From: Schlegelella_A sp036496385 | GTDB taxonomy: Bacteria; Pseudomonadota; Gammaproteobacteria; Burkholderiales; Burkholderiaceae_C | Reading direction: 5' to 3' | NCBI GenBank assembly: GCA_036496385.1 | Contig: DASXLD010000003.1 | Coordinates: forward strand, 1 to 64,000 | Length of the DNA stretch: 64,000 bases | Part shown: positions 17,367 through 26,153 of the stretch, in pieces | Position numbering within the stretch: the stretch's first letter is position 1 | Layout: each line of letters opens with the position of its first letter | The notes under the pieces: model-generated | What the model was told of the DNA's origin: nothing | Database searches by the model: none | Seen by the model: only the letters and a program-made list of their open reading frames with translations | Made by a program: the position numbers and the translations under genes

Positions 17367-17942
17367 CTAGACGACGAGGTCGCCGTACTCGGCCCGCAGC
17401 TGCGCACGCAGGGCGAGCACGGCGTAGCGCCTGCGCGCGAGAAGCGTGTTCAGCGGCACGTGCCATTGCGTTGACATCTCGGCGAACGAAACGCCCTCGA
17501 TCTCGTGCGCCATGAACACATCGCGCTGCTCTGGCGGCAGCGCGTGCAGCGCGGCTTGTATGGAGCCCAGCAACACCGAGCGGGCATAGGCCGCATCGGG
17601 GCCTGCGGCGGGGTCGGGCAGGTTCTCTTCGAGCCACCTGCGGCCGTCTTCATCACCGATGACCGGCAGCGGCTCTTCCTTCTTCTTGCGCGTGCGGTCG
17701 ACGATGCGATTCCTGGCCACACGAAACAGCCATGCGCCGGCTTGCTCGATCGCGTCCGTGGCGGCGTAGAACTCGAGCCAGACGTCTTGCAGGATGTCTT
17801 CGGCCTCGGCCGCATCGCGCACCTGGCCGCGGATGAAGTTGCCCAGCCGCGAGCGCTCGCGCGCGACGATTTCCGTGAAGCGCGGGGCGTTGGCGAGCAT
17901 GGCGAGGTGGGCTGGCGGGATCGGGCCGGCGAGGGCGTCCAT
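17367..17942 (-). CDS. ECF-type RNA polymerase sigma factor
   Basis: A 191-residue sigma-70-family protein. Region 2 is at residues 30-85 (DAAEAEDILQDVWLEFY, then GAWLFRVARNRIVDRTRKKK). Region 4 is near 135-185 (ALHALPPEQRDVFMAHEIEGVSFAEMS, with the DNA-reading helix before LLARRRYAVLALR). The start MDALAGP was chosen because homology begins soon after; in-frame starts further upstream (18014, 18107) add sequence unlike the family. There is no classical anti-sigma gene next to it; instead two small LiaI/LiaF-like membrane proteins follow and may take that role. Confidence 0.88.
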   Translation of the reverse strand: MDALAGPIPPAHLAMLANAPRFTEIVARERSRLGNFIRGQVRDAAEAEDILQDVWLEFYAATDAIEQAGAWLFRVARNRIVDRTRKKKEEPLPVIGDEDGRRWLEENLPDPAAGPDAAYARSVLLGSIQAALHALPPEQRDVFMAHEIEGVSFAEMSTQWHVPLNTLLARRRYAVLALRAQLRAEYGDLVV

Positions 17943-18116
17943 GCCAGGTAGACGAATGGACGCGGGGAATATTGTGGCCGCCGGTACATGGGTCAGACGG
18001 ACGACCAGAGCCATGGGCCCGAGATCTCTCCAAATGCGCCATCTGGCCCGTGTTGCCCGTGAACTCTGTCGCACTCGGGCGCCCCGGCCAGGCAAGCGCG
18101 CGATCAAACTTGCGTC

Positions 18117-18608
18117 ATGAAGACGCTGATGTTCGTACTGGCGGCGTTCCTGTTGCTTGTGACGTTCGCCGTGTTCTCTGCGGTCAGAAAGCGCGCTGCC
18201 GAAGCCGAGGCCGACGACGATACGCCTTGGCCGTTCTATTCGAAAAGGCCGCTGTCACAGCCGGAGCAGGTGCTGTACCACCGGCTGGTTGCGGCGTTGC
18301 CCGAGCACATTGTCCTGGCGCAGGTGCAGCTATCGCGGGTAATGGGCGTGAAGAAGGGCTTCAACGCCCGTGGATGGTTGAACCGGATCAACCGCATGAG
18401 CTTCGACTTCGTGGTGTGCCTCAAAGACTCCACCGTCGTGGCAGCCATCGAACTGGACGACCGCAGCCATGATTCAGCCGACCGGATCGAGTCGGACATC
18501 AAGAAATCTCGCGCAGCCAGTGCCGCCGGTATCCGCCTTGTGCGTTGGAACGTCAAGGGGCTGCCAGATAGCGACGATATCCGTCACGTCGTCGAACACA
18601 GCTCCTGA
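18117..18608 (+). CDS. DUF2726 protein with N-terminal membrane anchor
   Basis: A 163-residue protein. Residues 3-22 form one transmembrane helix. The DUF2726 domain follows: PLSQPEQVLYHRLVAALP, VLAQVQLSRVMGV, FDFVVCLKDSTVVAAIELDD, AGIRLVRW. The spacing of Asp, Glu-x-Asp and Lys in FDFVVC...AAIELDD...IKKS resembles a PD-(D/E)xK nuclease-like core, though no activity is shown. The gene is divergent from the sigma factor, with 174 bp between the starts. Often such proteins occur near DNA-repair or restriction loci, but no such genes are here. Confidence 0.8.
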   Translation: MKTLMFVLAAFLLLVTFAVFSAVRKRAAEAEADDDTPWPFYSKRPLSQPEQVLYHRLVAALPEHIVLAQVQLSRVMGVKKGFNARGWLNRINRMSFDFVVCLKDSTVVAAIELDDRSHDSADRIESDIKKSRAASAAGIRLVRWNVKGLPDSDDIRHVVEHSS

Positions 18609-18689
18609 GCGTCTCGTTGGGCCAGAGGTCTAACGCCCCCACTTTGCGAGACGACCCGTTGGTCGGCAACGGACCTCCGGAGGCTCGGC

Positions 18690-18995
18690 TCAACGCAGCT
18701 TCGCCGTGTCGATCTGGAATATGTATGGGAACTTGGTCTGCCAGTCGATGTACTTGCGTGTTCCCGATTCCGACAACTCCCACAGGCGCCCGTCGTCGTC
18801 GACGGTGAGGTCTTCGAGCCCGGCGACCATCGCGTACTCCGCTTGCACCTGCCCCTGCCGGTTCAGCCGGTACAGCTTGCCCCAGCTGCCGTTGCTGGCC
18901 GAAACCCACAGGTTGCCGGACTTGTCGAACGCCGCGCCTTGCGCTTCGAGCGGAACCGGGATCGATTCCACCGCGCGGTCTCTTGCCTTGACCAT
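18690..18995 (-). pseudogene. NHL/beta-propeller C-terminal fragment
   Basis: Only 101 residues, reading QGAAFDKSGNLWVSASNGSWGKLYRL, GLEDLTVDDDGRLWELSESG and ending IFQIDTAKLR. These are the last blades of a propeller-type protein; full members have several hundred residues. However, the ATG is preceded by a well-formed leader with GGAGACGAACC, so the fragment may still be translated. That leader matches the one before the gene at 44705. It follows the DUF4336 gene by 42 bp on the same strand. Confidence 0.5.
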
Positions 18996-19037
18996 GGTTC
19001 GTCTCCATCCGCGTCGAGTGTGGGGCTTCCGCGCGCA

Positions 19038-19721
19038 TCAGATCCAGCGCAAGGCGGCTTCGATCGTCTCGGTCGCGCCGCGGGCGGCGCACTCGCCATG
19101 CGCGATCAGGAGGCGCTGCGGCTTCCAGCCGAGCACGGTTCGTCGTGCGGCGCGCGCCGGGCCCCGTGGCAGGAAGCTCAGCCGCCATTCGCGCGGCGTG
19201 CTCCCCTCCGGACCGACCAGGCCGTCGAGCCGCATCATCAGCCCTTTCCAACCCTTGGCGGCCTGCTCGGGAAAGCGCTGGATCAGGTCACCGAAGATCG
19301 CGGTGCGCGATGCACGGTGGAAGAACACGACCTCTTCCAGGAAGAGCGATCCGCGAAACACCGTCTGATCGATCTCCACCCTCCAGGGGCTGCTGCTGCC
19401 GTCGCCGAGTTCGGCCGCGAAGCGAAGCTGCGGCTTCTTGCGAGCCAGGCCGGGCGGCGCATAGAGCCTTGCATCGGGCCAGCGATCGCTCCACTCGGCG
19501 AGAAACAGGTGGTGCAGCTTGTTCGGCGACACGATGTAGCTGACGGTTCCGAGGGCCTCGACGGCCGTCGCCAATTCGTCCGTCAACGCGATCGGCGACC
19601 ACACCCAGAGCCGACCCGTCGAGAGGCGTGCGACTGCCATGCGGGTGGGGTAAGGAAAACCGAAGAACGACACGTCCGGCCCGTCGGCCAGACAGAGATC
19701 CTCTCCGAAGGGAACGAGCAT
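19038..19721 (-). CDS. DUF4336 protein (metallo-beta-lactamase-like fold)
   Basis: A 227-residue protein beginning MLVPFGEDLCLADGP, then GFPYPTRMAVARLSTGRLWVWSPIALT, VSPNKLHHLFLAEWSDRWPDARLYAPPGLARK and FGDLIQRFPE. This pattern is DUF4336. The HHLF segment sits where metallo-beta-lactamase relatives have metal ligands, but the classical HxHxDH motif is absent. I chose the ATG at 19721, preceded by GAGAG; the longer frame to the right runs antisense to the MFS gene and is a shadow. Function unknown. Confidence 0.8.
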   Translation of the reverse strand: MLVPFGEDLCLADGPDVSFFGFPYPTRMAVARLSTGRLWVWSPIALTDELATAVEALGTVSYIVSPNKLHHLFLAEWSDRWPDARLYAPPGLARKKPQLRFAAELGDGSSSPWRVEIDQTVFRGSLFLEEVVFFHRASRTAIFGDLIQRFPEQAAKGWKGLMMRLDGLVGPEGSTPREWRLSFLPRGPARAARRTVLGWKPQRLLIAHGECAARGATETIEAALRWI

Positions 19722-19856
19722 TCGATCGCTCTCGCGGCGGCCCGGGGTGCACGCAGGATGGGTGGGAGCCTTGCCGGCTGGTCGAGTTCCCTGGCTCAGC
19801 CGTAGTCGTCGGGCAAGGGGATCGCGGGAGCGGGGCAGAATCGAATCCCATCGACG

Positions 19857-21023
19857 ATGCCTGCAGGCTTCGTATCCGAGCGACAGCCCATGCACAAGCG
19901 CAACGCGATCTTCCTTCTCAACGTGGCCCACGCGGTGGACCACATGTTCCTGCTGATCTTCGCCACCGCCGTGGCCACCATCGCCGCCGAGTTCGGCTTC
20001 GCGCGCTGGGAAGACCTGATGCCGTTCGGCGTCGGCGCGTTCGTGATGTTCGGCCTCGGCTCGTTGCCCTCGGGCCGGCTCGGCGATCTGTGGGGCCGCC
20101 GCGCGATGATGATCGTCTTCTTCTTCGGGATGGGCGCGTCCTCGCTGCTGGCATCCGTGGCGCAAGGGCCATGGCAGTTGGCGGCGGCGCTCACCTTGAT
20201 CGGCGCCTTCGCATCGATCTACCACCCGGTGGGCATCCCGATGCTGCTGCAGGGCGCGGCACGGCCGGGCGCGACGATCGGCGTCAACGGCCTGGCGGGC
20301 AACCTCGGCATCGCCGTGGCTGCCGCGCTGACGGGCTTGCTGATGCAATGGTTCGGCTGGCGGATGGCGTTCGCGGTGCCGGGCGCGGCCTGCCTCGCGC
20401 TCGGGATCGTCTTCATGCGTGTCGTGCCGCCGGAGACCGAATCGCCCGCCAAGCGCAAGGGGGGCGCCAACGCGCGGCTGTCGCGCTCGCAGGTCGCGCG
20501 GGCGCTGGCCGTGATGACGCTGGCGTCGGCCACCGGCGGCATCCTGTTCAATCTCACCACCAACGGCAACGCGCAGCTGCTGACCGAACGATTCCGCGGC
20601 GTGATGAGCGATCCGGCGACGCTTGGCCTGCTGCTCGCGAGCATCTACGCCATCGCGTCGGTGGCCCAGGTGGTCGTCGGCCGGCTCATCGACCGTGTGG
20701 CGCTCAAGCCGCTCTACCTGACCATCGCCCTGCTCCAGGTCCCGGTGCTGCTCTACTCGGCGCAGGAGCAGGGCTGGGGGCTCTACGTCGGCATGCTGGG
20801 CATGATGATCTTCATCTTCGGCGCCATTCCCTTCACCGACGCGATGATCGTCCGCTACGTCGACGACCACATGCGCTCGCGCGTCGCGGGCGTGCGGCTG
20901 GCGGTGTCGCTCGGCATCAGCTCGCTCGCCGTCTGGCTGTTGGGGCCGTTGGTCAAGGGCATGGGCTTCGACATGCTGCTCCTCATCCTGGCCGGTGTGG
21001 CGCTGTGCACCGCGCTCAGGTGA
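19857..21023 (+). CDS. MFS transporter
   Basis: A 388-residue major facilitator with about twelve helices. It has the cytoplasmic loop 2-3 motif (GRLGDLWGRRAMM) and its partner in the second half (GRLIDRVALKPLY). The start AIFLLNVAHAVDHMFLLIFATAVATIAAEFG recalls drug- or organic-acid MFS proteins of the FSR/YfkF kind. The ATG at 19857 is used; another ATG at 19890 starts closer to the first helix and is equally likely. The substrate cannot be told from sequence. It is divergent from the DUF4336 gene and followed by the broken HDAC-like gene. Confidence 0.85.
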   Translation: MPAGFVSERQPMHKRNAIFLLNVAHAVDHMFLLIFATAVATIAAEFGFARWEDLMPFGVGAFVMFGLGSLPSGRLGDLWGRRAMMIVFFFGMGASSLLASVAQGPWQLAAALTLIGAFASIYHPVGIPMLLQGAARPGATIGVNGLAGNLGIAVAAALTGLLMQWFGWRMAFAVPGAACLALGIVFMRVVPPETESPAKRKGGANARLSRSQVARALAVMTLASATGGILFNLTTNGNAQLLTERFRGVMSDPATLGLLLASIYAIASVAQVVVGRLIDRVALKPLYLTIALLQVPVLLYSAQEQGWGLYVGMLGMMIFIFGAIPFTDAMIVRYVDDHMRSRVAGVRLAVSLGISSLAVWLLGPLVKGMGFDMLLLILAGVALCTALR

Positions 21024-21095
21024 TGTGGCTTCCGTCGGAGCGGCCCGTTGCGGAGACTGCGGCCGCCTAGCCAGAACCGCCCCTCCGCGCACACG

Positions 21096-22132
21096 ATGCT
21101 CACGTTCTTCTCCGCCCAGCACGACCTGCACGCGCCGACGCACGAGTTCTTTCGCGGCGAGCGGGTGCCCTGCTTCGAAACACCATCGAGAGCAGACCTG
21201 GTGCGGGCAGAGGTTGCCGCCCGGGGACACGAGGTCCGATCACCGACTTGCGACAGTCGGGACGTGCTTGCCAAGGTTCACGCGCCGCGATATCTCGCGT
21301 TCCTGGAATCGGCATGGGAACAGTGGGCAGCGCTCGACCCGGCCAATGCCGCTTCTCAGCCATTTCCATCCGCCTGGCCGATTCGCACCCTGCGCAGCGA
21401 CCGGGAACCGATCGACTTCATTGCGCGGCTCGGCCTGTATTCGATGGACAACGGCAGTCCGCTGTCCGCGGGAACCTGGGTCGCGGCCAAGGCCGGTGCC
21501 GATGCGGCAGCCAGCGCGGCCGCGCTGCTCGCTGCCGGCGAGCGCAGTGCCTTTTGTGCAACGCGCCCCCGGGTCATCACGCCGGGGGCGACTTCATGGG
21601 CGGGTACTGCTTCCTCAACAACGCTGCGGTTGCCGCCCAGGCCCTGCGCGACAGCGGATGTTCGCGCGTCGCCGTCCTCGACGTCGACTATCACCATGGC
21701 AATGGAACCCAGGCCATCTTCTACGCACGGCCGGACGTCCTGGTCGTGAGCCTTCATGGCGACCCGCGCACCGAGTATCCGTTCTACTCGGGCCACGTCG
21801 ACGAAACCGGCGCAGGCGAAGGGCTGGGCTTCAACCTGAACCTGCCCCTGCCGGCGCGGACCGCTCCGCGCGAATGGTTTTCGGCACTGGAAGTCGCCTG
21901 CGAGCGCGTCGAGCGGCATCGCCCGGATGCGCTGGTGGTATCGCTGGGCCTCGATACCTTCGTCGATGACCCGATCTCGAAGTTCGGGTTGGTAGGGGAC
22001 GATTTCTCGAAGCTGGGTGCCCGGCTGAGGCAGCTGAATCTGCCCACCGCTTTCATCCTGGAAGGTGGCTACGCCGTCGCGGCGCTCGGTGTCAACGCCG
22101 CGAATGTCCTGGATGCGTTCGACCACGGATGA
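21096..22132 (+). pseudogene. Histone-deacetylase-family amidohydrolase, broken by one frameshift
   Basis: The first part (MLTFFSAQHDLHAP to AFCATRP) and the second (PPGHHAGGDFMGGYCFLNNAAVAAQAL to the end) are in different frames. Together they give a full-length HDAC/AcuC/acetylpolyamine-amidohydrolase-like protein of about 346 residues. The metal site (DVDYHHGNGTQ, then LGLDTFVDDP) and the active-site HH pair (GHHAGG) are intact in the second part. The shift falls at the five-C run 21566-21570; one more C would restore the frame. It may be a true recent mutation, or an error in a homopolymer. The enzymes deacetylate acetyl-lysine or acetylated polyamines. Confidence 0.85.
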
Positions 22133-22214
22133 TCGCCACACCTTCCGCCGTCACGCGCGAACGACTGTCGGCCAGGCGCGCCGCGCCGACATTTGCCGCG
22201 CCCGACAGCTGGAT

Positions 22215-22412
22215 TCACTGTCTCCTGAGCGCGCGGCTCACCAACTCTTCCTTCCACTTCTCTGCGTACTTGCGGCCCTGCTCGATGCCGGTTTCCATGG
22301 ACTCGCGATCGAGCTTCGCAGCGATGTCGACAACCTCCGGCTCCTTGCTCAGGTCGACCGGCGTCCGTCCGGTCACTTTCGCGGCGTTGACCGCAGCGGC
22401 GACGGCGTACAC
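22215..22412 (-). CDS. Possible small protein or gene remnant, unknown
   Basis: A 65-residue open frame starting at GTG and rich in Lys, Glu and Arg (DLSKEPEVVDIAAKL, ETGIEQGRKYAEKWKEELVSRALRRQ), which is a more natural composition than the arginine/proline-rich shadows around it. An in-frame stop lies about 21 bp above the GTG and no clear ribosome site is present. It could be the C-terminal piece of a decayed gene. I do not recognise a family. Confidence 0.3.
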   Translation of the reverse strand: MYAVAAAVNAAKVTGRTPVDLSKEPEVVDIAAKLDRESMETGIEQGRKYAEKWKEELVSRALRRQ

Positions 22413-22522
22413 CAGCGCAATACTTGCCGACTACACGCGCGGTCTCGAGGCCATCGAGTCACTGTGCGAAAACGCTTAGGCGCAAGCCGGAAGGCGGCAC
22501 CCGTCGAAACAGAGGAGGCAGT

Positions 22523-23842
22523 GTGATCCACGTTCGCTCACAGCAACCGAGAATCTTCGCCATGGTCCTCGCGCTCGCTGCGACCTCGACAGCGCTCGCC
22601 CAGACCGCGCCGAGCGAAGCGCCCACGCCACAGGTCGTCGTCGTTCGAGTCGGGCGTCTGCTCGACGTTCGGTCCGGCCAATATCTGACGAACGTCGCGA
22701 TCTCGATCGCCGGCGAGCGTATCCGGGCGGTCGGCCCGGCGGACGACATCGTCAGCGCTGCTCCCGTCGGCGCGCAGGTCATCGATCTCGGCGCAGCCAC
22801 CGTGCTGCCGGGCCTGATCGACTGCCATACGCACCTCATGGCCAGGATTCCGGACGGGCGGTACGGCTACGAGGTCAACCTGCTCACGAAGTCGCAGGCC
22901 TACCGCGCGCTGGAAGGCGCGGCCAATGCTCGAGCCACGCTCCAGGCCGGGTTCACGAGCGTGCGCGACGTCGAGAACGAGGGCTCCGGCTACGCCGATG
23001 TGGCGCTGCGCAATGCGATCCGCGAGGGTCTCGTCGAAGGTCCCCGCATGCAGGTGGCGACGCGAGGAATCGCCGCGGTCGGTCAGTACCCTCCGTTCGG
23101 AACCTCGTCCGATCTCGCCGCGTTCCCGACGGGTGCGCAGATGGTCAGCGGTGTCGAGGAGGCCAGGCGCGCCGTACGCGAGCAACTCGGCCGCGGCGCC
23201 GACCTGATCAAGATCTACGCCGACTGGCGCCAGCCGACGCTCACGATCGCCGAGATGGAAGTCGTCGTGCAGGAGGCACATCGCGCCAAGCGCAAGGTCG
23301 CCGCCCACGCGACGACGCCCGAGGGCATCCGCAACGCCGTCCTGGCCGGCGTCGACTCGATCGAGCATGGGCACGGCGCGGACCGGGGCGCGCTCGAGCT
23401 GATGAAGGCGAGAGGCGTGTACCTGGTGCCGACCCTGTCCGTGGTCGACGCGATGGTCGCGAAGGAGCCCGAGCAGTGGACGTCGCAGCAGGGCCGGTCC
23501 TTCCTGGAGTCGATCCGTCAGGCGATGGCGATCGCCCAGGAGCTCGGCGTCAGGATCGCCGACGGCTCTGATCCGGCAGCAGCCGATCGCCACGGCAGAA
23601 ACGCGGAGGAACTCGAATCGATGACCCGTCGTGGCTGGTCCGCGTTGGAGGCGATCCGCGCAGCGACAACCTCGGCAGCCGACCTGATGGGATGGGCCGA
23701 CGACGTCGGCTCGGTCGACGCTGGCAAGTTCGCCGATCTGATCGCGGTGCAAGGGGACCCGACCGCCGACATCACCGTCTTGCAGCGGGTCAAGTTCGTG
23801 ATGAAGGGCGGCCGAGTGATGAAGAACGAGCTTGTGCGCTAG
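22523..23842 (+). CDS. Exported metal-dependent amidohydrolase (Xaa-Pro dipeptidase-like)
   Basis: A 439-residue member of the amidohydrolase superfamily, imidazolonepropionase/prolidase-like subgroup. A signal peptide (FAMVLALAATSTALAQ) is followed by a small beta-domain. The metal site is H-x-H in DCHTHLMA, with the lysine in LIKIYADW, H in KVAAHATTP and SIEHGHG, and D in IADGSDPAA. The C-terminal segment GKFADLIAVQGDPTADI is typical. The GTG start is chosen because AGAGGAGG stands 5-9 bp upstream. Such enzymes cleave dipeptides, carboxypeptidase substrates or lactone/amide toxins; the exact substrate is unclear. Confidence 0.88.
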   Translation: MIHVRSQQPRIFAMVLALAATSTALAQTAPSEAPTPQVVVVRVGRLLDVRSGQYLTNVAISIAGERIRAVGPADDIVSAAPVGAQVIDLGAATVLPGLIDCHTHLMARIPDGRYGYEVNLLTKSQAYRALEGAANARATLQAGFTSVRDVENEGSGYADVALRNAIREGLVEGPRMQVATRGIAAVGQYPPFGTSSDLAAFPTGAQMVSGVEEARRAVREQLGRGADLIKIYADWRQPTLTIAEMEVVVQEAHRAKRKVAAHATTPEGIRNAVLAGVDSIEHGHGADRGALELMKARGVYLVPTLSVVDAMVAKEPEQWTSQQGRSFLESIRQAMAIAQELGVRIADGSDPAAADRHGRNAEELESMTRRGWSALEAIRAATTSAADLMGWADDVGSVDAGKFADLIAVQGDPTADITVLQRVKFVMKGGRVMKNELVR

Positions 23843-23928
23843 TCGCCTTTAGTGGCTGACGTTCGCCCGTTCTGGCCCCAGCGCCATCGCGGCCAGCGAG
23901 CCACTTCGCCTGGCGATACTCGCGGGCC

Positions 23929-25134
23929 ATGGCAACCACTCCCGCGCGCCGCGCCGATCCCGCACTGCTCGTGATCCTCGCCGGCGTCGTCGCCGCACTG
24001 CACATCGGCAAGCTGCCGCCCGCGATCCCGGTGCTGCGCGAAGCGCTCGGCCTGACGCTGGTGCAGGCCGGCTTCCTGCTGTCGCTGGTGCAGCTCGCCG
24101 GCATGACGCTCGGCGTGGTCTTCGGCGTCGTCGCCGACACGTTGGGAAGTCGCCGCAGCATGACACTGGGGCTCGTGCTCCTGGCGATCGTCAGCGCACT
24201 CGGCGGCCTGACGCAAGGGGTGGCGCCGTTGATGCTGTTGCGCGCCGCCGAAGGCTTCGGCTTCCTGCTCGTCGTGCTGCCGGCGCCGGGCCTGGTGCGC
24301 TCGCTGGTCGAGCCGCACCGGGCCAGCGCGATGATGGGCCTGTGGGGCGCCTACATGCCTCTCGCGATCGCATTGGCGCTGCTGTTCGGGCCGTTGGCGA
24401 TCGCTGCGATCGGCTGGCGCGGCTGGTGGGAGGCGCTGGCGGCGTTGTCCGCCGCGATGGCGATGTGGCTGCGGCACGCCGTGCCTGCAGGTGCTCGTCC
24501 GGACGCGGCCGCATCATCACCGTTGCCGTCGCTCACGCGCCTGCGCATGACACTGGCGGCGCGCGGCCCGTGGCTGGTCGCGCTTTCGTTCGCGATGTAC
24601 TCGGGCCAATGGCTGGCGGTGATCGGCTTCCTGCCGTCGATCTACCTCCAGAGCGGCATCGCGGGTGCTGCGGCCGGCGTGCTCACGGCCGCCGTCGCGG
24701 CCGCCAACATGGTCGGCAACATCGGCTCGGGCCGACTGCTGCAACGCGGCGTCGCGCCGTCGCGCCTGCTCGTGATCGGCTTCGTCACGATGGCCCTGGC
24801 CGCGACGGCCGCCTTCGCCGGCAGCGGCGATGACGGCCTCGCGCCCGCGCTGCGCTACGCAGCGGTGCTGCTGTTCTCAGGCGTCGGCGGGCTGATCCCG
24901 GCGACGTTGTTCGCGCTGGCGGTGCGGCTCGCACCGAGCGAAGGCACGTTGGCGACCACGATCGGCTGGGTCCAGCAGTGGTCGGCGCTCGGCCAGTTCG
25001 CGGGGCCGCCGCTGGTCGCCGCAGTGGCGAGCAGCGCGGGCGGCTGGCAGTGGACGTGGGTCGTCACGGGCGCATGTTCCGTCGCCGGCCTGCTGCTGAC
25101 GGTCGGCCTGAGGCGCGCTACGACAACAAGCTGA
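23929..25134 (+). CDS. MFS transporter (CynX/NimT-like)
   Basis: A 401-residue major facilitator with twelve predicted helices. The loop motif GVVADTLGSRRSMTLG lies between helices 2 and 3; LLRAAEGFGFLLVVLPAPGLVRSL and YMPLAIALALLFGP follow, typical of the cyanate/2-nitroimidazole-type MFS branch. Its last 17 bp overlap the convergent zinc-ribbon membrane protein gene. Located 86 bp after the amidohydrolase on the same strand, it could import that enzyme's products, but that is inference. Confidence 0.85.
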   Translation: MATTPARRADPALLVILAGVVAALHIGKLPPAIPVLREALGLTLVQAGFLLSLVQLAGMTLGVVFGVVADTLGSRRSMTLGLVLLAIVSALGGLTQGVAPLMLLRAAEGFGFLLVVLPAPGLVRSLVEPHRASAMMGLWGAYMPLAIALALLFGPLAIAAIGWRGWWEALAALSAAMAMWLRHAVPAGARPDAAASSPLPSLTRLRMTLAARGPWLVALSFAMYSGQWLAVIGFLPSIYLQSGIAGAAAGVLTAAVAAANMVGNIGSGRLLQRGVAPSRLLVIGFVTMALAATAAFAGSGDDGLAPALRYAAVLLFSGVGGLIPATLFALAVRLAPSEGTLATTIGWVQQWSALGQFAGPPLVAAVASSAGGWQWTWVVTGACSVAGLLLTVGLRRATTTS

Positions 25135-26029
25135 CCAAGGCCACCCCGGCCAGGGCGAGGCCGAGCGTCATGCCATACAAGGCCGACACCAGGCAGGCTC
25201 GCAGCAGCCGCGACCCGAGGCGGCCGCCGTACACGCGCTTCATGGCGAAGAGCGTGTAGACCGGCACGGCCAGCAAGGCCAAGGCCGTCAGCGGGCCCCA
25301 GTCCGGCAGCGCGAACAGCAAGGCGACGAACCAGAAGGCGTGCACGTGCAACGCGAACACCAGGTGTTCGGTGTAGCGCAAGCGCCGGTTGCGATAGGCC
25401 AGCATCAGCCAGAGCGCAAAGCTCGGCAGCAGCACGAACATGGCCGGGCCCAGATTGCCGAGGAAGCGGTCCTTCAAGGTCTCGACCTCGACGAGCATTC
25501 TCTTGGGATCGATATCGATGCGGCGCTGGATGCGATTGCACAGCCAGCCGGGCAGGTCTTCGCAAAAGAACACGCCGTCCCGAAGGCCGGCCCGGCCCGC
25601 TCCCAGATCGAGCGCGAAGTTGCGGTTCTCCTCGGCGATCGTGGCCGGGTCGCCCCCCTTGATCTCCACCGGGCCGCTGGCCGCCACGCGCACCGCCAGC
25701 AAGACCAGCAGGCTGATCGTCAAGTAGAGCCGCAAGGGCAGGACATAGTGCTTGCGCCGCCCCTCCAGGTACTGCACGGTCAGCGCACCGGGCTTCAGAA
25801 GCAGCAGCTTCAGGCTGCGCCACAGCGCACCTTCGGCGGCGAAATAGGCGCCGCCGAACTGCTGGGCGAATTCGCCCAGCGTCGGTGCCCGCACCGTGGT
25901 TTCCTGCCCGCATTCAGGGCAGAAGCGGCGGCGGCGCTCGCCTCGCTCGCCGAACGATTCACCGCAATTCAGGCAGGCGGTGGGCGCATCGACTTCAATG
26001 GACGGGGCGGCGGAGGCAGCGTGAGACAT
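25118..26029 (-). CDS. DUF3667 membrane protein with zinc ribbon
   Basis: A 303-residue protein. An N-terminal zinc ribbon has Cys19-x2-Cys22 and Cys37-x2-Cys40 (CLNCGESFG..., FCPECGQ). The conserved LKPGALTVQYLEGRRKHYVLPLRLYL segment precedes the first helix. Three or four C-terminal helices follow after a loop with CEDLPGWLCNRIQ. This matches DUF3667, a widespread inner-membrane family of unknown role. The ATG at 26029 begins the conserved part; eight codons above it are also open. Confidence 0.85.
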   Translation of the reverse strand: MSHAASAAPSIEVDAPTACLNCGESFGERGERRRRFCPECGQETTVRAPTLGEFAQQFGGAYFAAEGALWRSLKLLLLKPGALTVQYLEGRRKHYVLPLRLYLTISLLVLLAVRVAASGPVEIKGGDPATIAEENRNFALDLGAGRAGLRDGVFFCEDLPGWLCNRIQRRIDIDPKRMLVEVETLKDRFLGNLGPAMFVLLPSFALWLMLAYRNRRLRYTEHLVFALHVHAFWFVALLFALPDWGPLTALALLAVPVYTLFAMKRVYGGRLGSRLLRACLVSALYGMTLGLALAGVALVSLLS

Positions 26030-26153
26030 GGCTCGGCACGGTAACGCAAGCAACGGCGGTCCCGACGCCGATGGTGTGCGAAGCAGGACGTCCAGGCTCT
26101 TCGATGGCGGCCAGCTCGAGCAGCGACGAGGCCGCCTCGAGATTTCGTGAACC

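Noticed and set aside
19722..21230. Open minus-strand extension of the DUF4336 gene, antisense to the MFS gene.
   Set aside because: The homology starts at 19721; upstream residues are glutamine/arginine-rich shadow and the MFS frame on the plus strand is clearly real.
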